A stretch of DNA of 64,000 bases from Hoeflea sp. IMCC20628 (GTDB lineage: Bacteria > Pseudomonadota > Alphaproteobacteria > Rhizobiales > Rhizobiaceae). Below, piece by piece: positions 26,221 to 34,599 of this stretch. The stretch is taken from assembly GCF_001011155.1 (NCBI RefSeq), contig NZ_CP011481.1:1-64000 (forward strand), in the 5' to 3' direction. Position 1 is the first letter of the stretch. Each line of letters begins with the position of its first letter. The notes below the pieces were generated by a model. It saw only the letters and a program-made list of their open reading frames with translations. It was not told the DNA's origin and did no database searches. The translations under genes and the position numbers were made by a program.

Positions 26221-26502
26221 CTAAAGCGCGCGCGGCGAGATGGCAAAGGTTTGCTCAAATGCTACAGAGTGGCCAATGGAGCTGGTGGATGTGTAGTCGA
26301 TATCACCCTGCGGTGCTGCGAAGTTCGGTGAGCCGTCATTTCCGGCGCGGTCGTAGCTGACCAGATCATTGCTGACACCAACAACGTAGTTGCCGGAGCC
26401 ATGGCTGGCAGGAGCCTGATAGGCGTCGAGCGCTGAAGACTGGGCAAATGCGCCGGTGATGGTTGCGAGTGTCAGGCCGAGAGCGATAAAAATCTTGTTC
26501 AT
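26221..26502 (-). CDS. small secreted protein, triplet copy 3 (shortened)
   Basis: 93 residues with a signal peptide (ITGAFAQSSA). The first 70 residues are nearly identical to the two upstream copies, including SNDLVSYDRAGNDGSP. After SSIGHS the sequence leaves the pattern of its sisters and ends in an unrelated tail, FEQTFAISPRAL, so the second VSND-x-V-x-YDRA repeat is lost, probably by deletion or frameshift. Function unknown; periplasmic or secreted. Confidence 0.7.
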   Translation of the reverse strand: MNKIFIALGLTLATITGAFAQSSALDAYQAPASHGSGNYVVGVSNDLVSYDRAGNDGSPNFAAPQGDIDYTSTSSIGHSVAFEQTFAISPRAL

Positions 26503-26550
26503 GGTCGTGTTCCTTGAAACGAAGTGAATGTGATGAAGTTGGGAGTCTGA

Positions 26551-26581
26551 GCGGGACCGGCCGGGAGAAAGCCGGCCCCGC
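26551..26581. terminator. hairpin after triplet copy 2
   Basis: GCGGGACCGGC and GCCGGCCCCGC pair over 11 bases with one G-T pair and a 9-base loop. It lies 13 bases beyond the stop of the gene at 26595-26894 and is repeated almost exactly at 26944-26972. Confidence 0.65.
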
Positions 26582-26594
26582 TTTGGGTGTGGTC

Positions 26595-26894
26595 TTAGCG
26601 AGCGAAAGTCGGCGAGCCTTCATTGTCGGCGCGGTCGTAGATAACCTGATCACTTGACACGCCACCGATAGAACCGGTGGCTGTGTGGTCAATGCCACCC
26701 TGCGGCGCTGCGAAGCTCGGTGAGCCGTCATTTCCGGCGCGGTCGTAGCTGACCAGGTCATTGCTGACACCAACAACGTAGTTGCCGGAGCCATGGCTGG
26801 CAGGAGCCTGATAGGCGTCGAGCGCTGAGGACTGGGCAAATGCGCCGGTGGTGGTTGCGAGTGTCAGGCTGAGAGCGATAAAAATCTTGTTCAT
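26595..26894 (-). CDS. small secreted protein, triplet copy 2
   Basis: 99 residues. Signal peptide to about residue 21 (TGAFAQ). The mature protein holds two internal repeats of the pattern VSND-x-V-x-YDRA-x-N-x-GSP-x-FA: SNDLVSYDRAGNDGSPSFA and, after a Gly/Thr/Ser linker, SSDQVIYDRADNEGSPTFA. Small rhizobial secreted proteins with similar look are common and uncharacterised. Each copy has a separate hairpin, so the copies are probably transcribed singly. Confidence 0.75.
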   Translation of the reverse strand: MNKIFIALSLTLATTTGAFAQSSALDAYQAPASHGSGNYVVGVSNDLVSYDRAGNDGSPSFAAPQGGIDHTATGSIGGVSSDQVIYDRADNEGSPTFAR

Positions 26895-26943
26895 GGTCGT
26901 GTTCCTTGAAACGGATTGAATGTGATGAGGTTGGGAAGCTGAA

Positions 26944-26972
26944 CGGGGCCGGCCGGGAGAAAGCCGGCCCCG
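26944..26972. terminator. hairpin after triplet copy 1
   Basis: CGGGGCCGGC and GCCGGCCCCG form a perfect 10-base stem with a 9-base loop, 14 bases beyond the stop of the gene at 26987-27286. There is only a short T run, so termination may be partial. Confidence 0.65.
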
Positions 26973-26986
26973 CTTTGGGTGTGGTC

Positions 26987-27286
26987 TTAGCGAGCGAAAG
27001 TCGGCGAGCCTTCATTGTCGGCGCGGTCGTAGATAACCTGATCATTTGACACGTCGCCGACGGAGCTAGTGGATGTGTAGTCGATGCCACCCTGCGGTGC
27101 TGCGAAGCTCGGTGAGCCGTCATTTCCGGCGCGGTCGTAGCTGACCAGGTCATTGCTGACACCAACAACGTAGTTGCCGGAGCCATGGCTGGCAGGAGCC
27201 TGATAGGCGTCGAGCGCTGAGGACTGGGCAAATGCGCCGGTGGTGGTTGCGAGTGTCAGGCCGAGAGCGACGAGGTGTTTTGTCAT
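26987..27286 (-). CDS. small secreted protein, triplet copy 1
   Basis: 99 residues, start MTKHLVALGLTLATTTGAFA with AAGGACC upstream. Same two internal repeats as copy 2 (SNDLVSYDRAGNDGSPSFA and SNDQVIYDRADNEGSPTFA). Its leader differs from the other two copies (MTKHLVAL instead of MNKIFIAL), which suggests it is the oldest or a separately diverged copy. Role unknown; lies between two copper gene groups but shows no metal motif. Confidence 0.75.
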   Translation of the reverse strand: MTKHLVALGLTLATTTGAFAQSSALDAYQAPASHGSGNYVVGVSNDLVSYDRAGNDGSPSFAAPQGGIDYTSTSSVGDVSNDQVIYDRADNEGSPTFAR

Positions 27287-27466
27287 GGGATGGTCCTTTC
27301 AAGGACGTTGGTTGGATGGGGTATCTTGTTACTCATGTCCGGCTGGCCGGACACGGCTCCGCCAGTGACTGAAAGTCGGGAAGTCGACCACAGGGGCGGC
27401 TCCACACTTTCAGTCCTGATTGGCCGCAGCATGAGTCTTAGATCGGCAGGGAGTGCATCGATGTCA

Positions 27467-27498
27467 TGAGCGGCCCACGTTCGAGGTTGGGCCGCTCA
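27467..27498. terminator. hairpin ending the second cupredoxin-CusF pair
   Basis: TGAGCGGCCCA (27467-27477) and TGGGCCGCTCA (27488-27498) form a perfect 11-base stem with a 10-base loop, 9 bases past the stop of the CusF-like gene on the minus strand. Confidence 0.7.
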
Positions 27499-27506
27499 GA
27501 TGCACC

Positions 27507-27791
27507 CTATTTCAGTTCGACGACCGTCAGCTTGCCCTCGACCCGGTCGGCAACGAATTCGACGTTTGCACCTTGCTTCAGTTTGGCCAGCAAAGTGTCG
27601 TCCTTGATACGGAACACCATTGTCATGGCCGGCATGTCGAGGTTTTTCAGTTCTTCATGGATGAGCGTGACCTTCTTGGCCTTGGCGTCGACCTTCTTGA
27701 CCACGCCCTTCGTGTATTCGACTGCCAATGCGCCCGAGGCGAGGCCGAAAGTGAGGATGGTGGCGGAAGCGATCTTGAGAATTGTTTTCAT
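27507..27791 (-). CDS. CusF-like periplasmic copper-binding protein (second copy)
   Basis: 94 residues with a signal peptide to about residue 23 (ASGALAVEYTKG). The copper site words HEEL and LDMPAMTMVF are conserved with the paralogue at 20555-20839, as is the end of the protein (EFVADRVEGKLTVVELK). Expected to bind Cu(I) in the periplasm. It follows the cupredoxin gene by 52 bases and is closed by a hairpin. The pair duplicates the last two genes of the operon at 20555-21360. Confidence 0.85.
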   Translation of the reverse strand: MKTILKIASATILTFGLASGALAVEYTKGVVKKVDAKAKKVTLIHEELKNLDMPAMTMVFRIKDDTLLAKLKQGANVEFVADRVEGKLTVVELK

Positions 27792-27843
27792 GTCTGTTTT
27801 CCTTTGGGATGTTGCGTTTGTTAGGGTGCTTTTGTTCCGGGTG

Positions 27844-28323
27844 TTACTTTTTGGCTACAATGACGTTGCCATGCATTCCGGATTCATAATGGCCCGGAAT
27901 GAGACAGGCGATCTTGAAGGCGCCGTCATTTGTGAACTTCCAGACGATCTCGCCGGTCTTGCCCGGTGCCAGCCGGATGGCATTGGGATCGTCATGTTCC
28001 ATCTCCGGAAATTTTGCCATCATGGCTTTGTGCTCCATGACCTTGTCTTCTTGGTCGAGCACGAATTCGTGCTCCAGTTCGCCTGTATTCTTGATGGCGA
28101 AGACTACGGTTTGCCCCTTGCGGACTTTAAAGTCGTTGGGGGAGAAAACCATTTGGCCGTCTTCGGTCTCTTTCATGGAGACCCGGATCGTCTGGGTGGC
28201 TTTTGCCTTCTTGCCAGGCTCACCAATGGCCATGGCTTCGGCATGGCCGTCCGAATGAGAGCCTGAAGCGAGGGCCGGAGAGGCCAGGGCGGCGACGAGG
28301 AGTGCGAGGGTTACAGTCTTCAT
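27844..28323 (-). CDS. periplasmic cupredoxin-like copper protein (second copy)
   Basis: 159 residues, signal peptide to about residue 19 (SPALASG) followed by a His stretch (SHSDGHAEAM). Type I copper ligands: His in ELEHEFVL, Cys and His in IACLIPGH, Met in ESGM. About two thirds of residues appear identical to the paralogue at 20878-21360, and the block with MEHKA and MAKFPEMEHDDPN is almost unchanged, so these acidic/Met residues are under selection. Probably transcribed with the CusF-like gene downstream. Confidence 0.85.
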   Translation of the reverse strand: MKTVTLALLVAALASPALASGSHSDGHAEAMAIGEPGKKAKATQTIRVSMKETEDGQMVFSPNDFKVRKGQTVVFAIKNTGELEHEFVLDQEDKVMEHKAMMAKFPEMEHDDPNAIRLAPGKTGEIVWKFTNDGAFKIACLIPGHYESGMHGNVIVAKK

Positions 28324-28612
28324 TGTTTGGTCCTTTTTTTCTTGGGAGGTAGATCAACCGTGCGTTCACGGCTTGGGTGTGACATGGGTGAAATGTGCGT
28401 CGTCGCATCGGTCTTCTGATACAGTCCAGGCGTTTGCCCTAACCGCTGACGACAAAAGGCAATGCGGCTGTGCATCCGCTCGCAATGAGCGGCACTACGG
28501 CCATCAGAAATGTGAATTTCAAGATGTGATCCGAGTAGGAGATGTCAGCACCGCTAGGAGCGGACAATGCTCACATGTGCACAATCAGACCCGCAAAACG
28601 GGCGGTTCCTAC

Positions 28613-29002
28613 TTAAATTTTGGGAGGGCGGTGAAGGCCGGGAGTTTCGCCGGCAATGCCGTGCTCGTCTATGAACTCGCGGGCAGCCGAAACGACGGGT
28701 CCGCTCGTGTCATTCCAGCACGTCACGAGAGCAAAGCCAAAGCAGAAGTCATTGCAGCATTCCTGCTTCACAAGCTTCGAACCTTGGTCAACCTGCAAAC
28801 TGACGCGATGGCTATCGCCTGACGCCATGTGTGCGTCCACCTGATCCATCAACTGGAATGCACTCACTTGATTGTCGACATACGGATCGCTGTGCGGAGC
28901 CGCAGTAGCAACTGAAAGTGAGTAACCGGCTAGCGACACGATAATCGCCATCCTGATAAGAACCAGCAGTTTCCTGCCTATGATTCGATACATCACATTC
29001 AT
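28613..29002 (-). CDS. small secreted Cys-containing protein upstream of the cupredoxin pair
   Basis: About 129 residues. An N-terminal hydrophobic helix (LLVLIRMAIIVSLAGYSLSV) serves as signal or anchor. The middle carries a Cys-rich cluster QECCNDFCFGFALVTCW and the C-terminus ends LHRPPKI, like LPERPPRA in the protein at 24602. The start is uncertain (GTG 29026, ATG 29002 or 28993). It precedes the cupredoxin gene at 28323 by 289 bases, so it may have its own promoter. Probably a periplasmic copper-related protein; no family assigned. Confidence 0.6.
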   Translation of the reverse strand: MNVMYRIIGRKLLVLIRMAIIVSLAGYSLSVATAAPHSDPYVDNQVSAFQLMDQVDAHMASGDSHRVSLQVDQGSKLVKQECCNDFCFGFALVTCWNDTSGPVVSAAREFIDEHGIAGETPGLHRPPKI

Positions 29003-29070
29003 ACTCAACATATAGAATCGGACCAATCTTTTTTCAAGTCTTTGAATTTATTTAGTTTATTAACGTTCTG

Positions 29071-29478
29071 TTAACTATCGGGAGTTCCCGAATCCATCAA
29101 AACGAATTCCGGTGAAGCGGAAAAGGCTACAGAAAGCTGTCTTTTCTGTGGCACCTTGCCGCCTGTACTGATCTGACGCGGTACCAGGCCGAGCCACGCA
29201 GAGCGATCACGGCCTTTGCCAAAGGCCTGCCCGTCGCCGATTGCTGCAACCAGAGCGCTGGCGGTCATCGGTCCTACACCGGGTATTTCCGTCAGTCTCT
29301 TCATCGCCGGATCAGACTGCGTCAATCCCTTGATCTCGGCATCAAAGGTGCCAATACGCACGTTTAGTTTATCAAGTTCGTCTGCCATGTCCGATATCAG
29401 CGTACGCATTCGCGGGCTGATATTGATGTCGGGGTCGTCGAGCAAAGTGCGAAGTTCTCGGGGATGCTGCATCAGCAC
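29071..29478 (-). pseudogene. IS110-family transposase remnant
   Basis: A minus-strand frame of 135 codons contains the typical C-terminal half of IS110 transposases: a helical stretch, then TEIPGVGPMTASALVAAIGD and GRDRSAWLGLVPRQISTGGK. The N-terminal DEDD catalytic half is missing and the frame leaves the family after GGK, ending in an unrelated tail at 29071. It marks an old insertion point next to the cupredoxin group. Confidence 0.8.
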
Positions 29479-29994
29479 ACGAGAGCGCTGGCGACTCTGA
29501 CGTGGAAGTCGAAATGCACAGAGGCACCGCTGCGCTGATACGGAAGATCATCGCTGGCGGAAATTCGGTTCGGAGACGATAGATCCGGCCAGGCTGGCAT
29601 CATCGCGCTGCCTGTCCGGTTCATCCTCTCGGACATGAGGGATTGTAGCACACACCAATGTTCGGTGCTGACGCACGGCTCGAACTTCCGTCACGAAAGG
29701 CGGACACGACCCAAACCTGCATCAGTCCGGGACGGATTTGAACATGTTACTGGAGGTAGTTGGCGGGCGTATGTAACTGGCCGGGACATGTAGCACCTTT
29801 TGTTGTTTTGCGAATTTAACGCTCTGTGCCAATTCGTCCAACCTCGGCTCGGCGCTTTGAACAAAGACGGAAAGAAGGGCGATCCCGGTTCTGTAAACGC
29901 CGCCCAGTGGGACCTCGGTGCTTGATTCAAGTCAAGGCGAACAGTGCGAGGAAGCTCTAAAAGGAACGTGTCGAGTTTGGAAAAATTAAGGCGT
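29479..29994. other. intergenic, decayed IS flank, no gene recognised
   Basis: About 515 bases. The left third probably derives from the same IS110 element but I cannot place a frame. The right end must hold the promoter for the gene at 29995; CTAAAAGGAACG lies about 20-30 bases before it. Confidence 0.4.
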
Positions 29995-30360
29995 ATGTTC
30001 AGATTGAAGATAGCAAAGTGGACAGTGCGGTTGTACGCGGTAACAGTCATCGCGGTTACCGCAGCGTTCCTTTTTTCTGTTCTAGCTGTCGCTCCTGAGA
30101 TTGACCATCGCATTCCGTCGGTGCAGACGGCCGCCGAATTGGTCATCCACTCAGCGGTTATCGGCGATGCCGCGGAGAAAATCGTTCCGGACGTGAATTG
30201 TCACTACGGGCCTGGCTGCGTAGCAATGATTCTTCCGAGCGGCAGCCTGGTACCGGCCTACGTGGTAGGCTCACCAGAACGCCCGACCCATCCACACATC
30301 AAGTCATCTTTGGTAAAGTACCTGCTCTTTTATCCGCCACGACTCCTTTCACAGGTCTGA
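29995..30360 (+). CDS. small membrane-anchored or secreted protein ahead of the ECF sigma gene
   Basis: 121 residues from ATG 29995 (an in-frame start 51 bases upstream is possible). One hydrophobic segment near residues 14-34 (VTVIAVTAAFLFSVLAVA) works as signal or anchor. The outer part has two Cys in NCHYGPGCVAMILPSG and ends FYPPRLLSQV. Layout, Cys pair and Pro-rich end recall the small proteins at 24602, 28613, 50375 and 57436. It is 51 bases upstream of the sigma factor gene on the same strand; it could be a co-transcribed regulator or sensor of that sigma factor, but it has no zinc anti-sigma motif. Function unknown. Confidence 0.6.
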   Translation: MFRLKIAKWTVRLYAVTVIAVTAAFLFSVLAVAPEIDHRIPSVQTAAELVIHSAVIGDAAEKIVPDVNCHYGPGCVAMILPSGSLVPAYVVGSPERPTHPHIKSSLVKYLLFYPPRLLSQV

Positions 30361-30411
30361 CTGCCAGCGCCGGTTGTCGGTGCTGCATAAAACTATGTGA
30401 AAGGAGCAAAA

Positions 30412-31041
30412 ATGTTTGCTGAACAAAACACCCGTGCAACAACGGTCTCGCGCCGGGCCGTTGAGACAAAACTCGTCGAATCCCGCAATCGGTTCCTCGG
30501 CTTTCTTCGCCGGAGATTGAGCAGGCCACAGGATGCCGAGGATGTCTTTCAGGACTTCTGCGTAAAAGTGCTGCGCCATCATGCACAAATCGAGGACGAT
30601 GAGAGGCTGGATGCTTGGCTCGGCGTCACCCTGAAACACACCTTGACGGATCACTACCGGCGGCAAGCAACGCGAAATCGCGGCGCAGAGGCCTATGCGA
30701 TCGAGACCAAGGTGACCCAGCAGGAGGACACCGATACTTCGGAGCCCGCATGCACCTGCATTGCGGCGGCGATAAAGCTGCTTCAACCCTCTCAGGCAGA
30801 GTTGTTGGCTCGGATTGATCTACGAGACGAGCCGCGCACGGCTGTAGCAGCTGACCTCGGGCTGAGCTCCAACTCTTTGGGAGTTCGAGTTCATCGCGCG
30901 AGAACAGCGTTGAGGGAAAAGATAGCGGAGGTCTGCCCGGTTTGCGGGGATGGCGGCTTCATGTTTTGTGACTGCGATCACTCTCGTGGCGTTCGGCCAT
31001 CGTCGATACCTCGCCAGTTTGATGTCCCAACGATGGTGTGA
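30412..31041 (+). CDS. ECF sigma factor with Cys-rich tail (CorE-like)
   Basis: 209 residues from ATG 30412, fixed by AAGGAG 5 bases upstream. Sigma region 2 is seen in RPQDAEDVFQDFCVKVLRH and region 4 in LGLSSNSLGVRVHRARTAL. After region 4 a Cys-rich tail CPVCGDGGFMFCDCD extends the protein; such a tail is the hallmark of CorE-type ECF sigma factors, where it binds copper and switches the sigma factor without an anti-sigma. In a copper region this makes copper-controlled transcription likely. Its target promoters are not known. A decayed copy of its C-terminal half lies downstream (31208-31527). Confidence 0.82.
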   Translation: MFAEQNTRATTVSRRAVETKLVESRNRFLGFLRRRLSRPQDAEDVFQDFCVKVLRHHAQIEDDERLDAWLGVTLKHTLTDHYRRQATRNRGAEAYAIETKVTQQEDTDTSEPACTCIAAAIKLLQPSQAELLARIDLRDEPRTAVAADLGLSSNSLGVRVHRARTALREKIAEVCPVCGDGGFMFCDCDHSRGVRPSSIPRQFDVPTMV

Positions 31042-31207
31042 TGCCCAATCCCGCAGCGCGACTTCTGATCAAGAGGGCTGGAAGGCTTGGGAGGTGGAAT
31101 GACCGATCCGAGTCGAAGATCTCTGAAACTGCCGCCTGGCAATAGGCAGAGCTTAATCAGGGGTGTCGATGTGTGCCACTCCAAAACACCTACCAAGGAG
31201 TGAGCTT

Positions 31208-31527
31208 GTGAAACGTCAGATTACTCTTGATCCGACAAGTGCCCCTGAACTCAACGAACTGATATGCGCTGTATCGACATGCTTTTGTCCACGCTTTCGC
31301 CTGATCAGGCCAACATTGTTTGGCGTGTCGATTTCGACAGATAACGATCAGAAGACGTCGCGCGCAGATTGGGGCTCAGCGAGAGCACGACAGTCAATCG
31401 ACTTGGATGTGGACGCCGGGCTCTAAAGGAACGGTTCGCAGAGATGTTGGGAATCTGCCCAAAACATGGCTTGTCCGGTTGCGGCTGCTCACCGTCGAAC
31501 TGGGTAAATCTCAGAGGGTGCCTGTGA
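31208..31527 (+). pseudogene. decayed second ECF sigma factor, C-terminal half
   Basis: Reading from GTG 31208, ELNELIC begins a sigma-like stretch. After a frameshift near 31265 the frame gives LLSTLSPDQANIVWRVDFD, meets TAA at 31342-31344, and resumes in the same frame with RSEDVARRLGLSESTTVNRL, RRALKERFAEMLGICPKHG and SGCGC, ending at TGA 31525-31527. This is region 4 plus a Cys-rich tail, parallel to the intact factor upstream. With a shift and a stop it cannot make a full protein. Region 2 is absent. Confidence 0.75.
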
Positions 31528-31595
31528 TTGCGTAATGTCGGTCCGGCTCTGACGTCTATATTTGCAGGAGACACTTCTTCATGGAGAAAACTAAG

Positions 31596-31778
31596 ATGCA
31601 GTCGAAAAACATCCCGCTCGGTGCAACGCCCGATAAATCACAAAAAGGCTGCTGTTGCGGGTCTTCGTCCAAAACGCAAGAGGCCAATGTTGCTGCGCGC
31701 AGTATAGACGCGCCTGCCGTCGTCAGGGTTGATCATGACACCGGCACCAAGACCGGCGGGTGCTGCGGCGCAAGCTGA
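31596..31778 (+). CDS. Cys-rich small protein, possible metal binder
   Basis: 60 residues from ATG 31596 (GGAG 9-10 bases upstream; ATG 31581 is an alternative). Two Cys clusters stand at the ends: GCCCGSS near residue 19 and GGCCGAS at the C-terminus. The middle is hydrophilic, without signal peptide or helix. Five Cys in a 60-residue cytoplasmic protein suggest thiol-metal binding, for example copper buffering, but there is no known family. It begins a group with the 53-residue membrane protein and the YVTN propeller. Confidence 0.6.
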   Translation: MQSKNIPLGATPDKSQKGCCCGSSSKTQEANVAARSIDAPAVVRVDHDTGTKTGGCCGAS

Positions 31779-31831
31779 TCCGTCACCCCCGGCGCATGTC
31801 GCGGGGTTTCGCCCTATGAGGAGAAACAAAA

Positions 31832-31993
31832 ATGACTCTCATTCTGGTATCCATCGCATCCGGCCTGATGTTAATTTTTGCGGCCTGCATGCACCAACGG
31901 CGCTCCGAAATCATCGCGTTGAACGCTGATGAAAGCGGTGTCCGCAATCCACCACCAGACACTTCAGAGGGAGTATCCCGATGTTCAAACTAA
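31832..31993 (+). CDS. 53-residue single-helix membrane protein
   Basis: ATG 31832 follows AGGAG by 8 bases. The product starts MTLILVSIASGLMLIFAACM, one membrane helix, then a polar tail with PPPDTSEGVSRC. Its last four codons overlap the start of the propeller gene (31981), which argues for coupled translation. No family recognised; it may anchor or export the propeller protein. Confidence 0.55.
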   Translation: MTLILVSIASGLMLIFAACMHQRRSEIIALNADESGVRNPPPDTSEGVSRCSN

Positions 31994-33039
31994 AAATCGC
32001 CGCAACAGCTGCGCTGTTGCTTTCGGTTGCAATCGCGGCAGCAGAGCCTATCGTTTTTGTGCCCGTAGGCAGCGCCAATACCGTGCTTGTGGTCAATGCT
32101 GAAACCGGTGAGACCGTGAAAACGATCAGAGGACTTGAGGCGGTGCATGGGCTATCGGGCGCGCCAGGTGTGCCGTATTTGGTAGCGGGCAGCTATGCCG
32201 AGACCGACCGCGCGGCAATATCGGAACTGACCCAACCCGAAAGCGTGTCAGAAGATGAGCATGCTGCCCATCATTCTTCTGCCGAAAATGAACCGATCGG
32301 ACCTTCGGATGCAGGTATCAGCATTCTCAGCGTTCTGGATACGACGTCTGGCGAGATTATGCGGCGGATCGAAGTTCCGGGTGCGGTGCATCACACCGCT
32401 GTCTCCCCTGACGGGCGCTATGCTGTCGCAACCCACCCCACGGGCGATGGGATATCGGTTATTGATCTGAAGACATTTACGCTGACGGCGTATATTCCGA
32501 CCGGTAACATGCCAAATTATGCCGCCTTCGGATCCGATCCCGATGTAGTCTATGTGTCGAACACAGGCAACGGAACGATCAGCGAAGTTGATCTCGGACG
32601 AGGAATTGTGCGACGCAACATGGTGGCCGGCAGCGGGCCAGAGCATATCGTCATCGACAGGAACAATGCGGTGCTCTATGCGGCGGACGCAGACGCTGGC
32701 GAGGTAATCGAACTGTCACTGTCCGACGGAACGGTCTTGCGGAGCTTTGCCGTTGGTGGCGAGCTGCATGCGATGGATCTATCTGATGACCGAGCAACGC
32801 TTTTTGTTGCCGGTCGCGGTGAAGACAAGATCGCGGCAATCACCCTTGCCGACGGTGAAATACAATATGCAGACCTATCCCCGGAACCGTACCATTTGAC
32901 GAATATACCCAACACTGGCACGCTTTTTGTTTCGTCACGTGCCGAGCCAAAGATCTGGATTATAGATCAGGCGACGATGACGGCCCGAGGCGAATTCCAG
33001 ATCGAAGGTGAGGGTCACCAAATGGTTGCACTGCCCTGA
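31981..33039 (+). CDS. YVTN-type beta-propeller protein, periplasmic
   Basis: 352 residues with a signal peptide to about residue 21 (VAIAAAEP). The repeated blades have the YVTN pattern, for example VFVPVGSANTVLVVNAETG, AVSPDGRYAVATHP and VYVSNTGNGTISEVDL, as in surface-layer propellers and cytochrome d1-like proteins, but there is no heme motif. A His-rich insertion VSEDEHAAHH near residue 91-100 is shared with the paralogue at 58733-59794 and could bind metal. Role unknown; its repeated association with copper genes suggests a periplasmic metal or electron-transfer function. Followed at 36 bases by a permease gene. Confidence 0.85.
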   Translation: MFKLKIAATAALLLSVAIAAAEPIVFVPVGSANTVLVVNAETGETVKTIRGLEAVHGLSGAPGVPYLVAGSYAETDRAAISELTQPESVSEDEHAAHHSSAENEPIGPSDAGISILSVLDTTSGEIMRRIEVPGAVHHTAVSPDGRYAVATHPTGDGISVIDLKTFTLTAYIPTGNMPNYAAFGSDPDVVYVSNTGNGTISEVDLGRGIVRRNMVAGSGPEHIVIDRNNAVLYAADADAGEVIELSLSDGTVLRSFAVGGELHAMDLSDDRATLFVAGRGEDKIAAITLADGEIQYADLSPEPYHLTNIPNTGTLFVSSRAEPKIWIIDQATMTARGEFQIEGEGHQMVALP

Positions 33040-33074
33040 CCCGGGTCCCCAACATTGAAGAAAGAGAGATACCA

Positions 33075-34400
33075 TTGAAACATGCGCATGGCGATGACGC
33101 TTTAAATAAGGGCTCGATCAGTTTGGCCGGTGCCGTTGGGATGGGAACCGGCGTGATGATCGGCGCGGGTATTTTTGCGCTGACGGGGCAAATTGCGCAA
33201 TTGGCCGGACCATATTTTGCCCTGTCTTTCGTATTTGGTGCCATCGTGACGTCCTTCAGCGCGTACAGTTACATCAAGATGTCGAATGCCTGGCCGTCCT
33301 CTGGCGGGATAGCGATGATCTTGCAGAAAGCCTACGGGCCAGGCGCCATCGCCGCAGCGGCGGCATTGTTGATGGCACTGTCCATGGTCATTTCGGAAAG
33401 CCTCGTGGCGCGGACATTTGCAACCTATGTATTGCGACCCTTTGATATCGCAGGGGGCCCGCTGGTGCCTGTATTGGCGGTCGGAGTCATCCTGTTTGCC
33501 TTTATCGTGAATGCTTCGGGCAACCGGTCTGTCGGTCTTTTGTCGATCATCATGGCGGTCATCAAGATCGGAGGAATTGCGCTCTTTGGTATCGTTGCGC
33601 TTTGGTCGGGCGGCTTCACGTTCGCAGCTGCAAGCAGTACCAACAGCGACTTCAATTTGACCGGGTTCATTGCGTCTGTAGCCCTGTCGATCCTGGCCTT
33701 CAAAGGCTTCACAACTATCACCAACAGTGGTGCAGAAATCACCGACCCGCATCGCAATGTAGGCCGCACCATCATGATATCGATTGCCATTTGCACGGTG
33801 GTATATCTGCTTGTCGCTTTTGCGGTCGGGTCCAATCTGTCGATTGATCAAATTGTTGCCGCCAAGGATTACTCACTTGCCGAAGCCGCATCGCCGGCAT
33901 TGGGACAGTCTGGCTTTTACTTGACAGTCGTCTTGGCAGCTGTCGCCACCGCGTCAGGCGTGTTGGCGAGTGTATTTGCGGTGTCGCGCATGCTCGCTAT
34001 GCTGACGGAAATGAAAATGATACCTCACAGCCATTTTGGCATGTCGGGCCCGATCCGCAGCCACACTCTGGTTTACACGGTCGTTCTGGCTTCGGCGCTT
34101 GCGGTGTTTTTTGATCTGAGCCGGATCGCGTCGCTAGGGGCATTCTTTTACTTGATAATGGACATGCTGGTGCATTGGGGCGTGTTTCGGCATTTGCGCC
34201 GCGAAATTGGCGCGCATGGGGCCATACTGCTTTGCGCGATTGCCTTCGACGGATTTGTTCTGGCAGCATTCACGACAATGAAATTGGGATCTGATCCTAT
34301 GATCGTTCTATATGCAGGTGCCGCGATTTCAGCGGTGTTCATCTACGAACGGATATACCTGAAGCGCTGGACGGCGCTGGAGGCAGTAGCGAGACACTGA
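33075..34400 (+). CDS. APC-superfamily amino-acid/polyamine permease
   Basis: 441 residues from TTG 33075, preceded by AGAGAGA; no in-frame ATG lies near. Twelve hydrophobic segments. The family signature GTGVMIGAGIFALTG is at about 17-31. Such permeases exchange or import amino acids or amines across the inner membrane. It lies 35 bases after the propeller gene, so it is probably in the same transcript. Substrate unknown; a link to copper, for example import of a copper-binding amino acid, would be speculation. Confidence 0.85.
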   Translation: MKHAHGDDALNKGSISLAGAVGMGTGVMIGAGIFALTGQIAQLAGPYFALSFVFGAIVTSFSAYSYIKMSNAWPSSGGIAMILQKAYGPGAIAAAAALLMALSMVISESLVARTFATYVLRPFDIAGGPLVPVLAVGVILFAFIVNASGNRSVGLLSIIMAVIKIGGIALFGIVALWSGGFTFAAASSTNSDFNLTGFIASVALSILAFKGFTTITNSGAEITDPHRNVGRTIMISIAICTVVYLLVAFAVGSNLSIDQIVAAKDYSLAEAASPALGQSGFYLTVVLAAVATASGVLASVFAVSRMLAMLTEMKMIPHSHFGMSGPIRSHTLVYTVVLASALAVFFDLSRIASLGAFFYLIMDMLVHWGVFRHLRREIGAHGAILLCAIAFDGFVLAAFTTMKLGSDPMIVLYAGAAISAVFIYERIYLKRWTALEAVARH

Positions 34401-34599
34401 CCGCGCACGTGAGCGGCGGAGCCATGTGTGAGGAAAATTGACGATTTGCAAACATAGCGACTTTGAAAACGCGCCCCACCAGTTGTGCGGGGCCGGATCA
34501 GAGAAATTAGGGGGTTGGGGGTGGTTCGAGTTCATCGGCGAAATGACTACAACACCGCTGGGTTCTCTCGATACGCACGCCGCTGATATACATTCACGA

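Larger units (their letters stand above)
26221..27286 (-). repeat. tandem triplication of a small secreted-protein gene
   Basis: Three gene units of about 390 bases follow each other head to tail (27286-26987, 26894-26595, 26502-26221), each with its own leader, and the first two with matching GC-rich hairpins behind them. The DNA is almost identical over most of each unit, including the hairpin region, which points to recent duplication. Confidence 0.9.

Noticed and set aside
29691-30146. 151-codon minus-strand frame.
   Set aside because: It overlaps the plus-strand gene 29995-30360, which has a helix, a Cys pair and a sensible place before the sigma factor; the minus frame has no features.
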